DNA of 64,000 bases from Parietaria judaica (Eukaryota; Streptophyta; Magnoliopsida; Rosales; Urticaceae). The stretch lies in contig OX940865.1 in NCBI GenBank assembly GCA_954871525.1, positions 5,456,001 through 5,520,000 of the forward strand. The letters run 5' to 3'. The notes below the pieces were generated by a model. It made no database searches. It was given only the letters and a program-made list of their open reading frames with translations, and was not told the origin of the DNA. Of this stretch, positions 32,761 to 44,588 are shown one piece after another. The translations under genes were made by a program, and so were the position numbers. How positions within the stretch are numbered: the first letter of the stretch is position 1; every line of letters starts with the position of its first letter.

Positions 32761-34228
32761 TTAAACATATATAGTTTAGATAAGAAATATTCATTTTTTA
32801 ATTGAAAATACATATTCAAATAAAAGCCAAGAATTTATATTTTATTAAAGGAAAAAAATATATGTTTTAGGGACTCTGTCGTTCACCTAAATGCAATCGC
32901 TGTAATCAATGGTGTCGTTTTCACTAATTGATTTATTTCACGATAAAAAAGTTTCATTTTATTTATTATAAATGTCAATTTACTGACATCAATTTTGTTT
33001 TACTTATATTTGGATTTACAATGATATTTTAAATAAGTAATGTTTTTCTATTAATTTTAGTAGTGACGACCAAAAATATATTGCCATTTTACTCACCAAA
33101 AACGGCACTCTTGAGAAATATGGTAACTATAAATACTGTCGTTTCCTTAAAACGTTTTTCCGTAATTGTTTTGTTTCGAATAAAACTGTGCTTTCGGAAA
33201 GCTTAGTACTATTATGTTGCTTTTACCCAAAAAGTGTCAGTTTTACTATTATGTTGTATATACACAATGTGTCGGTTTTACTATTATGTCGCTTTTATCC
33301 GTTTTAATAATTTGCCTTTTTTTTACACAACGTATCGACACATTTTATGTCGTTTTATAGTGTCGGCTATACTATTATGTTGTTAATACACAAAGTGAAG
33401 GTCTAAATATAATGTCGTTCTACACAAAGTGTTGGTTTTACTTCAACGCCATCTTTTTCAATATAATGTTATTGTTTATGATAATTTGCTTTTATAAATA
33501 AATAAATAAATAATCTATTTTTAATTTAGTTGTTTTTGTACTTTGTTTTTTCTTTTCTTCACAATAATGTCGTCTACAATGCAATGCTGTTTCACATTGG
33601 ACTTTTAATTTATGTGGAGATTTTTTTACGGAAAACTAAAGTGGATTTTTAATTAGTTACAAACGAAATCACATACTTTTGACTTCACCAAAAGCTCGCA
33701 TTTCTATTAGCACGTGGACTAGTTTATGATTTATGGTATAACTATATATGATGAATATTATTAATTAATTTATTATCTTCTTGTCATATTTCTTAGGCTT
33801 TTGATTTTTAGGTTAAGGGTTTAAAGTTTTAAGGTTTAGGATTTAGGTAATAAATATCGATATATTTTCAACGAATTTTTAGAAAATTATACTTGCTGTC
33901 CCAAGAATTTCACTTTTACTAAAGGAATGAAGTGTGTTCTAGCGACTGCCATTTATCTGAATAAATGTTGTAATTAATTATGTCACTTTCTCTGACTATG
34001 TCATTTCACGATAAAAATGTGTCATTTTATTTACTTTAAATTTCAAATTATCGACAAAACTATGTCATTTCACGCTAAAAACTTGTCATTTTATTTACTT
34101 TAAATGTCAAATTATCGACAATATTTTGTTTTACAAATGAGATTGAAATTAATTTCGTCGTTTTCTAAGAGCATATTATAATTTCTACGCACAATTTTTT
34201 TTTTACTTTTTCGCAAATTTTTTTAAAT
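32761..34228. other. AT-rich stretch with recurring TGTCGTTTT words
   Basis: No gene. Words such as TGTCGTTTTCAC, GTGTCGGTTTTACTATTATG and TGTCATTTTATTTACTTTAAA recur many times and reappear in the 1-kb repeats at 36770-37050 and 38640-38920. They look like subterminal repeats of a DNA transposon family whose termini I could not define. Confidence 0.4.
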
Positions 34229-34236
34229 ACATTCGA

Positions 34237-34796
34237 ATGGGGTGAACAAGCGGGTCTAATGTGCGGTTTTTGACAAATAATAGACCGAATACCGCATTTC
34301 GGTTTTTAAAGATGAAAAACGCATTTACCGTGTAACCGGTATCCGGTGTTCGGTTGCGGTATTATCGGTTTTTTGCCCACATGTACCGCTTTTAAATTAA
34401 AATCCACATCTCGATAAATTGACTATTAATATTACACATAAACATACTACTAAATGTTCATATTATAAATTATTACACATAAATGGATTACTAAATACTA
34501 ATATTACACAATATTACCCGAGAGATTACATAAGATTTTTTTTTGATGTGTTAATAGGTATGGTAAATAGAATATAATAAATATAATATTAGTTTTAGTC
34601 AAAGCGGTAAAACCGGGTAAGCGGTTGCGGTTTTCACATTAAAACCGAAAACCCCGTTTTAACCTAATTCGGTATTCGGTTTTTTTTCTCGGTATATTCG
34701 GTTTTAACCGCTTTAATAGCGGTTGCGGTTTAATCGGTATCGGTTTGATCGGTTTTTGGTTAAAAATTCGGTTTACGGTTTATTTTGTTCACCCCT
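34237..34796. mobile_element. Non-autonomous hAT element with 8-bp target duplication
   Basis: The left end ATGGGGTGAACAAGCGGG and the right end TTTGTTCACCCCT are inverted. The 8-bp direct repeat ACATTCGA lies at 34229-34236 and 34797-34804. Subterminal GCGGTTTT/CGGTATTCGGTTTT repeats abound. An 8-bp duplication and a GGGGTGAACAA-type end fit hAT MITEs. No transposase. Confidence 0.85.
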
Positions 34797-34840
34797 ACAT
34801 TCGATAGTTTTTTATTCTTTACACATAAAGAGTCGATTTA

Positions 34841-34864
34841 AAAAAAAAAAAAAAAAAAAAAAAA
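34841..34864. repeat. Poly-A tract
   Basis: An uninterrupted run of about 24 A, 36 bp beyond the right target duplication of the preceding hAT element. Confidence 0.9.
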
Positions 34865-35299
34865 CCTATATGGTTTCTCTACAAGCATCGTTGTTTCTTA
34901 CATAACATTTTTTTTACTTCAGCGACGTATTTAAAAAATGTTATTTTCAATCGTAATCTTGCTTTTAAATAATATTGTTTTTCTATTAATGTTGTTTCAA
35001 GTAAAAAAAAAATCTCACAATAGTGTCGTTTACATTATTTGTCGTTTTCAAATAATATGTGGTTTTCCTCATATATCGTATGTTTTAATTAATGCATAGT
35101 ATTTTGAACTTTTCTCTTACAATATACACTACGTGAAGGTTGATACTACAGACCAAAACAAACACTTCTCATCAACCGATATAAACAAAACAAAAACAAT
35201 TCACAACACACAAAAACCAATATCCATTGAGAAAGAGAGACCGGAGACCTTTGTTGAGATCGAGATGAAGCTCAGTCGCGTTCTGCACGAGCCAGCTGG

Positions 35300-35499
35300 G
35301 CTGGCACTTGACTAATTTGGGACCGAACTCGCAGAATTCCGACCCCACGGACCAGTTGAAGCCTCGTCTCATTAATATAGCCCTTTTCTATGAGGCCAAG
35401 CGTATCAATCACATTTAATGTGAAACCGAAATAGGTGACGGTCTCACTCGAGAGCGAGATACACCAGGGTTCATAGAAGAGGGTTACATTTGTTGACAT
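35300..35499 (-). pseudogene. Fragment resembling TOC34/33 GTPase (chloroplast import receptor)
   Basis: The minus-strand frame contains GFTLNVIDTLGLIEKGYIN, closely matching the G3 region of plant TOC34/TOC33 GTPases, in which the DTPG switch II motif is followed by LIEGGYIN. Here Pro of the motif is Leu. Upstream SLSSETVTYF occupies the place of the receptor segment before GFTL; downstream similarity fades within about ten residues. There is no P-loop (G1), no NKxD-type region and no membrane anchor, so only some 70 codons remain. It lies between hAT-type elements, so capture or pseudogenisation is likely. Confidence 0.6.
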
Positions 35500-35504
35500 G
35501 GAGC

Positions 35505-36060
35505 CAATTTTATCAATTACCGATATATCGGTTTTTAAGTCTGTTTAAATTCGGTTTTAACTGCATTTTGATAATATGCAACAAAATCATCATATATTTG
35601 AAAAATAAAATTATTTATAGAAAAAAAAATAAAAAAAAACATTTACCAATCAATGAAATAATTGAAATGGAATCAATTCTCTCAGTGTTTTACTCGTTCT
35701 TATTTAAACAAAAAAAATAAAACAATAACACCATAAATTGTTCAAAATAAATTAAAGTTGAATAATAAATGACTCAAAATCTTCGCAAACATTGTTACAA
35801 AGATATTCAGCACTAAAACTTTATTATTTATCTAATTTAAAAAATATAAGTTTATTATCGAGTTAATGATAATCATTAGCAGTTTTTTTTTCTCCGTGAA
35901 AACCGTAACCTTACCATTGAGCAAAGAAACAGCAGCGGTTTAAATCGCATTTTTTTGTAAATTAAAAAAAGCTCCTTAATTTTTGGTAGTGAAAAAAATC
36001 GATAAATTAATGTTATCGGTTTTAGATTCGGTTTAACGTCTTTTTTGTACACCCCTATTA
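35505..36060. mobile_element. hAT-like remnant with CGGTTT words
   Basis: ATATCGGTTTTTAAGTCTGT at the left and GATTCGGTTTAACGTC...TTGTACACCCCT at the right resemble hAT MITE ends, and the interior is AT-rich. The right part is collinear with 19566-19770. No clean duplication found. Confidence 0.45.
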
Positions 36061-36243
36061 ATTATAATGAAGTAAACAAGAAACAACAAGTAATGTCTAA
36101 ACAACGGGCAAAATATAAACTCGAAAAACCAAAATATCATATGATATAAAAACAAAACAAAAAAACAAAAAATAAAAACAATTGTATAAGATTATATAGG
36201 ACTCGGAAATTAGTTTGTGGAATAATATGAGTTTACCATACAA

Positions 36244-36339
36244 CTCTCTCGCTTTGAATCGCTCACTTTACGTGCACTCAAATCCTACTGAGTACTGATT
36301 AAGAACAAAGCACGTAAAGAGAGAGATTCAAAGAGGGAG
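36244..36339. repeat. Hairpin repeat, copy 2
   Basis: Arms CTCTCTCGCTTTGAATCGCTC...TTTACGTGC and GCACGTAAAGAGAGAGATTC...AAAGAGGGAG. Confidence 0.65.
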
Positions 36340-36454
36340 AATTCTATGATGATTGTTAAATTTACTTCATAAACATATACAGTACACTTTGAACGAATTT
36401 ATATAACTTAATCACCATAAAAGCCACCTAGCTAATATATATAATACGGTTTCA

Positions 36455-36460
<6 letters not shown>

Positions 36461-36490
<30 letters not shown>
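36461..36490. repeat. TA microsatellite
   Basis: Perfect TA dinucleotide run. Confidence 0.95.
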
Positions 36491-36492
<2 letters not shown>

Positions 36493-37241
36493 GTAATACG
36501 TTGAACAAATTAATATAACTAAATCACCATAAAAAAATGCGGCAGCTAATACGTTAATATTTTTAATGTTAACAAATTTCTTTTATTGTTTTCCATTATA
36601 GAAAAAAATCTCACATATTTTTGTTCTTAACAAATTTCCATATATATATATATATATATAAATATAATATAACACGAACTATTGGGGAATTTGAGGATAT
36701 AACAGAAATGCACCAATTAGTCGTAGCTATATATATGGGAATTTTTTTTACGGGAAATAAATTGTTTCCCTTAAACAGTGACATTATTTCACGAGCAGTG
36801 TCGTTTCCATAGAAACTATGTCGTTTTTCATAAAGAGTGACGTTATTTCAAGAACAATTTCGTTTCCATAGATACTATGTCGATTTTCTGAAAGAGTGAC
36901 GTTATTTCACAAGCAGTGTCATTTTCACCGACATATTACAATATTTTGTTATTTTAAATAATCCATTTTTTTTTACGTAATGTCGTTTTAAAGCAAGTAG
37001 TGATTTTTCACGAAAGTGACGTTTTTAATTAAAATGTGTTATTTTCCTTGTACTATCACTTAACAACACGAACAAAAGAAAAACAATGATTACAGAATGT
37101 ATAAATAACCGGAAAAATATAAACTTGAAAACCAAAAATTGTATATATACAAGTGACATAACAGTGAAAAAATAAAACAATTGTATAGGATTAGGACTCA
37201 AAGATTGATTTGTGGAATAATAATATGAGTTTACCATACAA

Positions 37242-37317
37242 CTCTCTCACTTTAAATCCCTCTCTTTATGTGCACTCTAGAAACAAAGAACATAAAGAGA
37301 GAGATTTAAAGAGGGAG
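37242..37317. repeat. Hairpin repeat, copy 3
   Basis: Arms CTCTCTCACTTTAAATCCC...TTTATGTGC and ACATAAAGAGAGAGATTTAA...AGAGGGAG. Relative to copy 2 both arms carry matching changes. Confidence 0.65.
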
Positions 37318-38066
37318 AATTCTACGATGAATGTTTGTTCGATCCATTTCATAAACCATACTATTATATATAGAAAATTTTGAACGAATTTATATAAATA
37401 AATCACCATAAAATCCGCCTAGCTTATTTATATCTAATACGGTTTTATTATATTATAATGGTAACAACTTTCTTTTATTTTTTTCCATTACCCAACTCGC
37501 ATATATATATTTCTTCGTAATAAACTGAAACTTCCATATATATATATATATATGAATTATTGGGGATATATAACAGAAACGCACCATAAAATTAGTCGTA
37601 GTTTTATTATGTATGGGGATTTTTGTTACGGAAAATAAATTGTTTTCCATAAACAGTGGTATTATTTCACGAACAATATTTGATTTTATGAGTTAGGTTA
37701 TCTTATTTGGATTCGCCACTGGATTGGATTGAGTTTTGTGTTAAATTGTAACATTTAATTCCTTACTATTGCAATTGTATTTATTTATAATTGATGAGGT
37801 CAAAAGTCCGATGGGAATATTTATGACAAAAAAAGGAAGTTGTCTAGTTTGTGAAATACTATAAGAATTAATTCAATTTTTAAAAATATATAACATTAAT
37901 AATTTTTAAGTTAACAATGTGGGATTTAACACATCGAATAGAAGAAAGTTTACATGAAAATTTATAAATTACACTTTTGTATAACAATTTAAATCATTCA
38001 TGAAATAACTTAATATATATAAGACTCAGAAATTAGTTTGTGGAATAATATGAGTTTACCATACAA

Positions 38067-38162
38067 CTCTCTCGCTTTGAATCGCTCACTTTACGTGCAC
38101 TCAAATCCTACTGAGTACTGATTAAGAACAAAGCACGTAAAGAGAGTAATTCAAAGAGAGAG
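38067..38162. repeat. Hairpin repeat, copy 4
   Basis: Nearly identical to copy 2; arms TTTGAATCGCTCACTTTACG and CGTAAAGAGAGTAATTCAAA. Confidence 0.65.
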
Positions 38163-38480
38163 AATTCTATGATGATTGTTAGATTTACTTCATAAACCAT
38201 ACGATTATATAATATATATAGTAAACGTTGAACGAATTCATATAACTTAATCACCATAAAATCCACCTAGCTAATATATATGTTAATATATATATAATAT
38301 AAAATACGGTTTTATTATTATATAATATATATGTAATACGTTGAACAAATAAATATAACTAAATCACCATAAAATATGCGGCAGCTAATACGTTAATATT
38401 TTTAATGTTTAACATTTTTTTTTTTACATTTTTCCATTATTGAAAAAAAGAGCAAATATTTTTGTTCGTAACAAACTTCC

Positions 38481-38528
<48 letters not shown>

Positions 38529-39111
38529 ATATAACGCGAACTATTGGGGATAACAGAAACACACCAATTAGTCGTAGCTATATATATGGGAATTTTTGTT
38601 ACGGGAAATAAATTGTTTCCCATATACAGTGACATTATTTCACAAACACTGTCGTTTTCATAGAAATTATGTCGTGTTTTACAAAGAGTGACGTTATTTC
38701 ACTAATAATGTCGTTTTGCATAGAAATTATGTCGTTTTTTTTTCAAAGCGTGACGTTGTTTCACCAGCAGTGTACTTTTCACCGACATATTACAAGATGT
38801 TATTTTAAAATGATGATGTCGTGTTTAAATAATCCATTTTTTTTTTTACTTAATGTCGTTTTAAAGCAAGTATTGTTTTTTCACTATAGTGTCGTTTTTA
38901 ATTAAAATGTGTTATTTTCCTTGTGCTATCACTTAACAACACGAACAAAAGAAAAACAATGATTACAGAATGTATAAACAATCGGCAAAATATAAACTTG
39001 AAAACCGAAAATTGTATATATACAAGCGACATAACAGTGAAAAATAAAAACAATTGTATAGGATTAGGACTCAAAGATTGATTTGTGGAATAATATGAGT
39101 TTATCATAAGA

Positions 39112-39185
39112 CTCTCACTTTAAACCCCTCTCTTTATGTGCACTCTAGGAGCAAAGCACATAAAGAGAGAGATTCAAAGAGGCAG
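39112..39185. repeat. Hairpin repeat, copy 5
   Basis: Arms CTCTCACTTTAAACCCC...TTTATGTGC and GCACATAAAGAGAGAGATTC. One arm has AAACC against ATTC, a partial mismatch. Confidence 0.6.
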
Positions 39186-39298
39186 AATTCTAAAACAACC
39201 TATTATATATAGAAAATGTTGAACGAATTCATATAACTAAATCACCATAAAATCCGCCTAGCTGATTTATATGTAATACGGTTTTATTATATTATAAT

Positions 39299-39991
39299 TG
39301 TAGAGGGTGATTTTTACCGCCTTGCAGTCACAAAGATAATCGAAATAATACAAATAATTATGAACAGGAATATCCTTGATTTATTGTGATTCCGAGAGGA
39401 CCCGGTTTCTTCCGTTTAATAGCTCGGACAATCGAAGATTACACACTCTAATCCTTGGGAAATCGAGAATACTATGAATAAGCAAACTCGAAAACTCAAG
39501 AATAATTCTCTCAAACTCACGATATAATGGTCCTCAATGAATATACACTGAGTTTACATGCATATTTATAGGATTGAAGGTCTTCTAGATTGTTCCCACG
39601 AATTGCGCTAGGGTTTTCCTTCTGTTTAGCTATGATCGTTGTTGACCTCCCTTATTTGCGTTGGATATCCCACGAAATCCTCAACTGAATGAGCTGGCCT
39701 TCCTTCTTTCTCGCGATCTCGAGTAGTTTCTTCTTTTAATTCGATTTGGCTTTCTCGATGAGACTCTCCTTCGATGAGCTTCTACTCGATGAACTATCTT
39801 GTTGCGATGAGGTCTTGGGCTCTGGCAGATGATGACTTCTTATGGGCTTTTTTTACTTGTTGAGCCTTAATTCACCCTGTCTTCTGATGGGCCTAGAATC
39901 TTTAAGTGCTCTTGCCTTTAATTGATGTCGTTTGCACATAAAATGACACCAACAGTGTTGAGGAAAGATTTGACAAAATCTAACCTTAACA
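39299..39991 (-). repeat. Element C 3' LTR
   Basis: + strand ends TGTAGAGGG...CCTTAACA. TATA-like TATAAATATG on the minus strand at about 39561-39570. Confidence 0.93.
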
Positions 39992-40010
39992 GTTAGTCCC
40001 CTATTTTATC
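39992..40010 (-). other. Element C polypurine tract
   Basis: The minus strand reads GATAAAATAGGGGACTAAC up to the LTR, similar in place and form to that of A and B. Confidence 0.75.
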
Positions 40011-40425
40011 GAGTGTGAAACAATTGATAAAATAATTCAAAAATTGTTCCCTGATAAGGTTTGTTCCGATGAAAATAGTCCGCGATGAGATATGTCTTCG
40101 ACGAGGTTGTACCCTCGATGAGGTCACGTTCCCGAAGGGGTAGGTCTTCGAGGAGGTTGTGTCTTTCGGGGACTCTTCCACTTCTCGCATGCGAATATCT
40201 GAACGCGAGTTCCCACGCAAATCTGATTGAACGTGCTTATCCAGGCTGTCAAATCTTGGAAGCTGATGTCAATCATTCATCATTAAATGGCGGGGTTTTC
40301 TTGCACTTGAGTACTTTTGGGTTTCACAACGACTCTTTTGATCTCCACCGTTGAATGATTTCCCTCGCTTCGATCCTGGACCGTCGGATCCAAGAGTGCC
40401 TCTTCAGCTTCGTGTGCCACTTCAC

Positions 40426-40433
40426 TATAAATT
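40426..40433 (+). promoter_or_regulatory. Putative TATA box of the element C antisense gene
   Basis: TATAAATT within TTCACTATAAATTC lies 135 bp before the ATG at 40568, just inside the polypurine end of the element and pointing against gag-pol. Confidence 0.5.
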
Positions 40434-40567
40434 CAAATCTTGCTTTCGGCTCAAACACCTCATTTCGGCCATTTCTCTAAATTCTCTCTGCAATTTTCTT
40501 TCTTGAATCTCTTCTTTTCAAGAAAATCTTCAAACTCTCTTTCCGTTCATCCTCTCCTCCGGCGAGA

Positions 40568-43500
40568 ATGTCGAAGCCTGAAAAAATCTTCAAGACTCGG
40601 TCGCCGAAGTCCATAATGACTGAGAGACATTTGGAGGACTTGAAGAAGCACTATGTGGATTCTACTCCCTGCTATCTCCGTCTTCCTCAGTCCGGTGAGC
40701 TCGCCGATGAACCTCCGGAAGGATATATCGCTCTCTACGAGCACTTCTTCTGATCGGTGGAGTTGCATCTTCCACTGCCTCATCTCATCGTCTGCTTCCT
40801 TCACGCGTACAAGATGCCAATCAGTCAGGTTAGCCCTAACGCTCTTCGCCTCCTTATCTGCACCATGGCGATTGCTCTCGAACAGAAAGTGGTCATCACT
40901 TTGGAGGACTTGATGCGGCTCTTTAAGTGGTCGAAGAACTCGAAGAACCTGGGCCGGTTCTACCTCTCCCATGTCATGAGTCCCCACATCATCACGAACA
41001 CGCCAAACAACGAATCCGGGTGGGAGAATAGGTACTTCTTCGCACATCTCGACCGCTTCACTCTCGGGCCGTATTGGGACGCGCTACCTACGGAGTGGGT
41101 CATCGAAAAAGATGTGCCTAAGTTCAGGCCTGTCGCCAATAGAGAAGACGACGAGTGTTTCACTGGGGTTGTTCGGGCTCTGTTGGACAACCCTCGTCGG
41201 AATTGGACGACGGACTTCTTCAGTACCCGCGTCAAGGAATCGGGACTTTACCAACTCTGCCACATCGTGGGTCAGCCACCCAAGAGTTTGTGGCCCGTGG
41301 GGTTCCGCCTCGAGGAGGTGAAAGATGGTTCTTCGCCTCCTCCCGTTCGATAATCTCCCAAGCCAAAGAGGAAAACTCAAACGACAGCTCGTGGGTCCAA
41401 GGACTCGCGACAAAGTCAAGGCAAAGATCCAGGACAAGGCCAAGATCCAGGACAAGGAGGTGGATCTTCCGGTCCTCAAAGGGATCTATCGAAGGCAGGC
41501 TTCTTAGGCGTCGGTCCTCGGACCGGGGCTGACAGGTTCGCTTCCTGCGATAAACCTCCGCCTCCGAACAGCAGTTCAGAAAGGCGAACAAAGCATAAGC
41601 ACGACGCCAGTGCTTCTCGTTCTTCAGAGGTTCCACCTTCCTCGGGGGCGAATCGCCCTCGAGATGTTCCTCGTCCTTCGGGAGACCGTCGTGAATCAGA
41701 TGCTCACTCCTCTTTGCGGGCACCTTTTCGCGACAAGGTCGTCCTGAAGAGGAAACAACCCGAAGAGACACGCGACACTCCTCTTCCGAAGAAGGCCAAG
41801 GTCTCCAACCCGCTCAAGGAGACCGAAGCGATCCCCCCGGCTTCGGAGACTGTTACCATTGCTTCTCATGACGGGGCCGTTCTCTCCGGGGCGGCAACTC
41901 CCCCGGTCGAGGCTAGCAAAGCCGTCGAGAAGACTGTGGGAATTCCACATCCTTCTCCCTCTTCTCGGGAGCTATTTCGTTTTGACGACGACTTCATCGA
42001 CTTGGTGTCGTCACTAGACCTCTCGGCTTCCGAGGTACCATCTGATCTTCCTCTACTGTCTTTTTTGTGATATATATATATATATATTGTAATTTTAGGC
42101 TCCGGCTTGCGCCGACGCGCCTCCTCGCTCGGAGGTTCTTTCCAAAAAGCCGCTCGACCCTTTCGTGGAGAGCTCTTCGGTCGCTGTTCCTCTGGCTAAT
42201 GAGGAGATTTCGGTGCCCGAAGAGGTGCTTGATACTGCCGACGCGCTTCTCGCCTTGGAGCCTGTCGGACAGCCAAGTGTTTCGGAAGAGGCTCGCCTAC
42301 CTTCTGAAGAGGTTCTGACTGAGGGCCATCTCGAAGGGGCGGATAACCTTCTTCCGGACGTCTCTCTTCTTGACGTCTTCGTCCCTCCCGAAGTGCCTCG
42401 AGTGGGAGGCTCTTCGGAGCCGACCGATGACGCCGGCCTTTCTAGGGCTACCGTCTCGCCTTCTACTGACCTTTCTGGCGGATCTGCCGAGGTCCCTTCT
42501 CTTACGTTGCCAAGTCTTCCTCCCAATTTTGGGGCAGGAGGCTTTTCCATCCCTCCTGCGGAGCGTTTTCCAGTGGTTCCTACCCCGAGCTCCTCGCCTG
42601 AAGAGTGGAGGAGATATTGTTGGACATGTGTGTCCTTAAATAAGATATTTTATCCCTTTGTAAAAGATTATGACAAGTCGTTGAATAAAGATGATGCTTA
42701 TTATGATAATCTTATTATAGTTTCTGGTAGAGTAAAATAGAATGTTTGATTCCTTAGTTCATGAATGATGCAATTATGTTATTATTATCACAACAGAGTC
42801 AATGTGAGGAAGAATTAATAATCATAATAAATGAACTTAAAATGTCCGTGACCTGATCAACTGGGTGGGAGCCCATTAATCGTATAAGGTCATTAATGTG
42901 ACTAAGTGATAATCCTATTCTGGATTTTGTGTGTGTCACACTCACTAGAAGTGCATTAAGTATGAAGTGTCTTCATACTGGACTGGACCTGACTTAAACT
43001 CCGGAAGTTATCATATAAGACCGTCACTGATAACTTGGAGTTGAGTCACTAGTAGATGATCAAATGGATATTCGATCTAAGCCTGAGTGATCTTGAGTCC
43101 AAGCTGTTGACTTGGTTGTTCTTTGATTTAACCGTTAAAGAACACGAAATATTACAGTTGTTCCCAACACTATTATTTTGGGAACATGATAGTCAGCAGT
43201 AAGGATAGCTTGGTTATAGACATGGGCATCACACAGCTCTCCTTAGAGTGATGATGATTCCCTTGGTTGTCGGTGGTGAGAAGTGAGAGATACCCATGCG
43301 CAACTTATGAATCGAAACCATAAGTGGGTTACTCATGATATTGCTGACTGAGTCAAGGATGAAAATACAATGAGGGGCATTACGGTAAAAACCGCCTGCT
43401 CATTTATGAATCATCAAGTGAAAGATCAATAACCCGAATTTGATTGTATCAATGGACACCCTGCTGTTATAAAGGGAATAATATATACCGTATCACTAAA

Positions 43501-44549
43501 GAGTGCAGCCTCGGGTCTATAGTGGAATCACTTCGAGGTTTGACGAACAACTAGCAGTTCGTTGGAGCTTAAGTGATACAGGTCCATGGTCCCCAGGATA
43601 GCTCCGTAACGGATGATACGTACGTGATTAAGATACATTCTGGATAATGTTTAATCATTTGGCTTGACTTATAAAACTGAAAGGTCTGTGTCAGACATCA
43701 GATAGTTTTATCGATGGCGTGGCAAAAGTATCATATTTTGGTACACGAAATTAACTGACAAAAAGAATGTTAGAATTTATATTTTCTATTAGCACCATGT
43801 TGTTGGAAATTAAATTCTAAGCAGCTTTGCTTTTTGAACCAAGTCATTTCGACTTACGGTTAGTGATTTATGGATTTTCTAAGTTTTTGTGATCGGTTCG
43901 ATAAACTTTGAAATTAAATCACATGTCACGAATTTAAATGATGGTGTGGCACCATGACATATTCATGTGTGATATTGAGATCAGGATTTATTAATATAAT
44001 TTAATTATTTGGATTTAATTATTAATATCTTATTAATAATTAATTAATAATTAATAGATTTATATTAATAAATGAATATATATATTTATATATATTATGT
44101 GTAAATTCGAATTAGGGTTTATTATATGAAACCCTAGTTAAATTCAAATGGCATGATTTGGTATTTCTATATTTGCGGCATAAGTACCAAATGTTTTGGT
44201 ATCTTGGCAAATCCCTAAAATCAATATTATCCATTGGTTCGGTTATGATTTAGTATCAACCGTTGGATTAGGATATTGATAAATTCGAAATTAATAACTT
44301 GGTGACCAAGTTTTATTTTTCGAATTTGATTAATTAATTATATCCGTTGGATCGGTCTAAGATTTAATCTATACCGTCGGATTGAGAATTGATTAATTAT
44401 ATATATATATATCTATATATATTCGAATTATGTTTAAGGATAAATTCGAAAAAATGTTTTAATAAATCTATTTATCCTAAACTTATTTGATCCATTAGAT
44501 CGGTTTTAAGAATCATCTCAACCGTTGGATCTAGATAATAAGAATTCGA

Positions 44550-44588
<39 letters not shown>

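Larger units (their letters stand above)
36061..39298. repeat. Array of about 1-kb AT-rich repeats (four units), interrupted by element C
   Basis: Each unit contains TTTGTGGAATAATATGAGTT, the hairpin, AATTCTATGATGATTGTT, AATCACCATAAAATCC, a TA microsatellite, GAACTATTGGGGATA and TGTCGTTTT words. Hairpins start at 36244, 37242, 38067 and 39112, so the units are about 0.8-1.05 kb. The series stops at 39298 where element C begins and resumes at 54603. No coding potential. Confidence 0.75.

Noticed and set aside
33800..33850. Telomere-like TTTAGGG run (AGGTTTAGGATTTAGG)
   Set aside because: Only two or three degenerate units in AT-rich DNA; not an interstitial telomere tract.
35110..35140. CACTACGTGAAG as a CACTA transposon end
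   Set aside because: No matching inverted TAGTG end or 3-bp duplication found.
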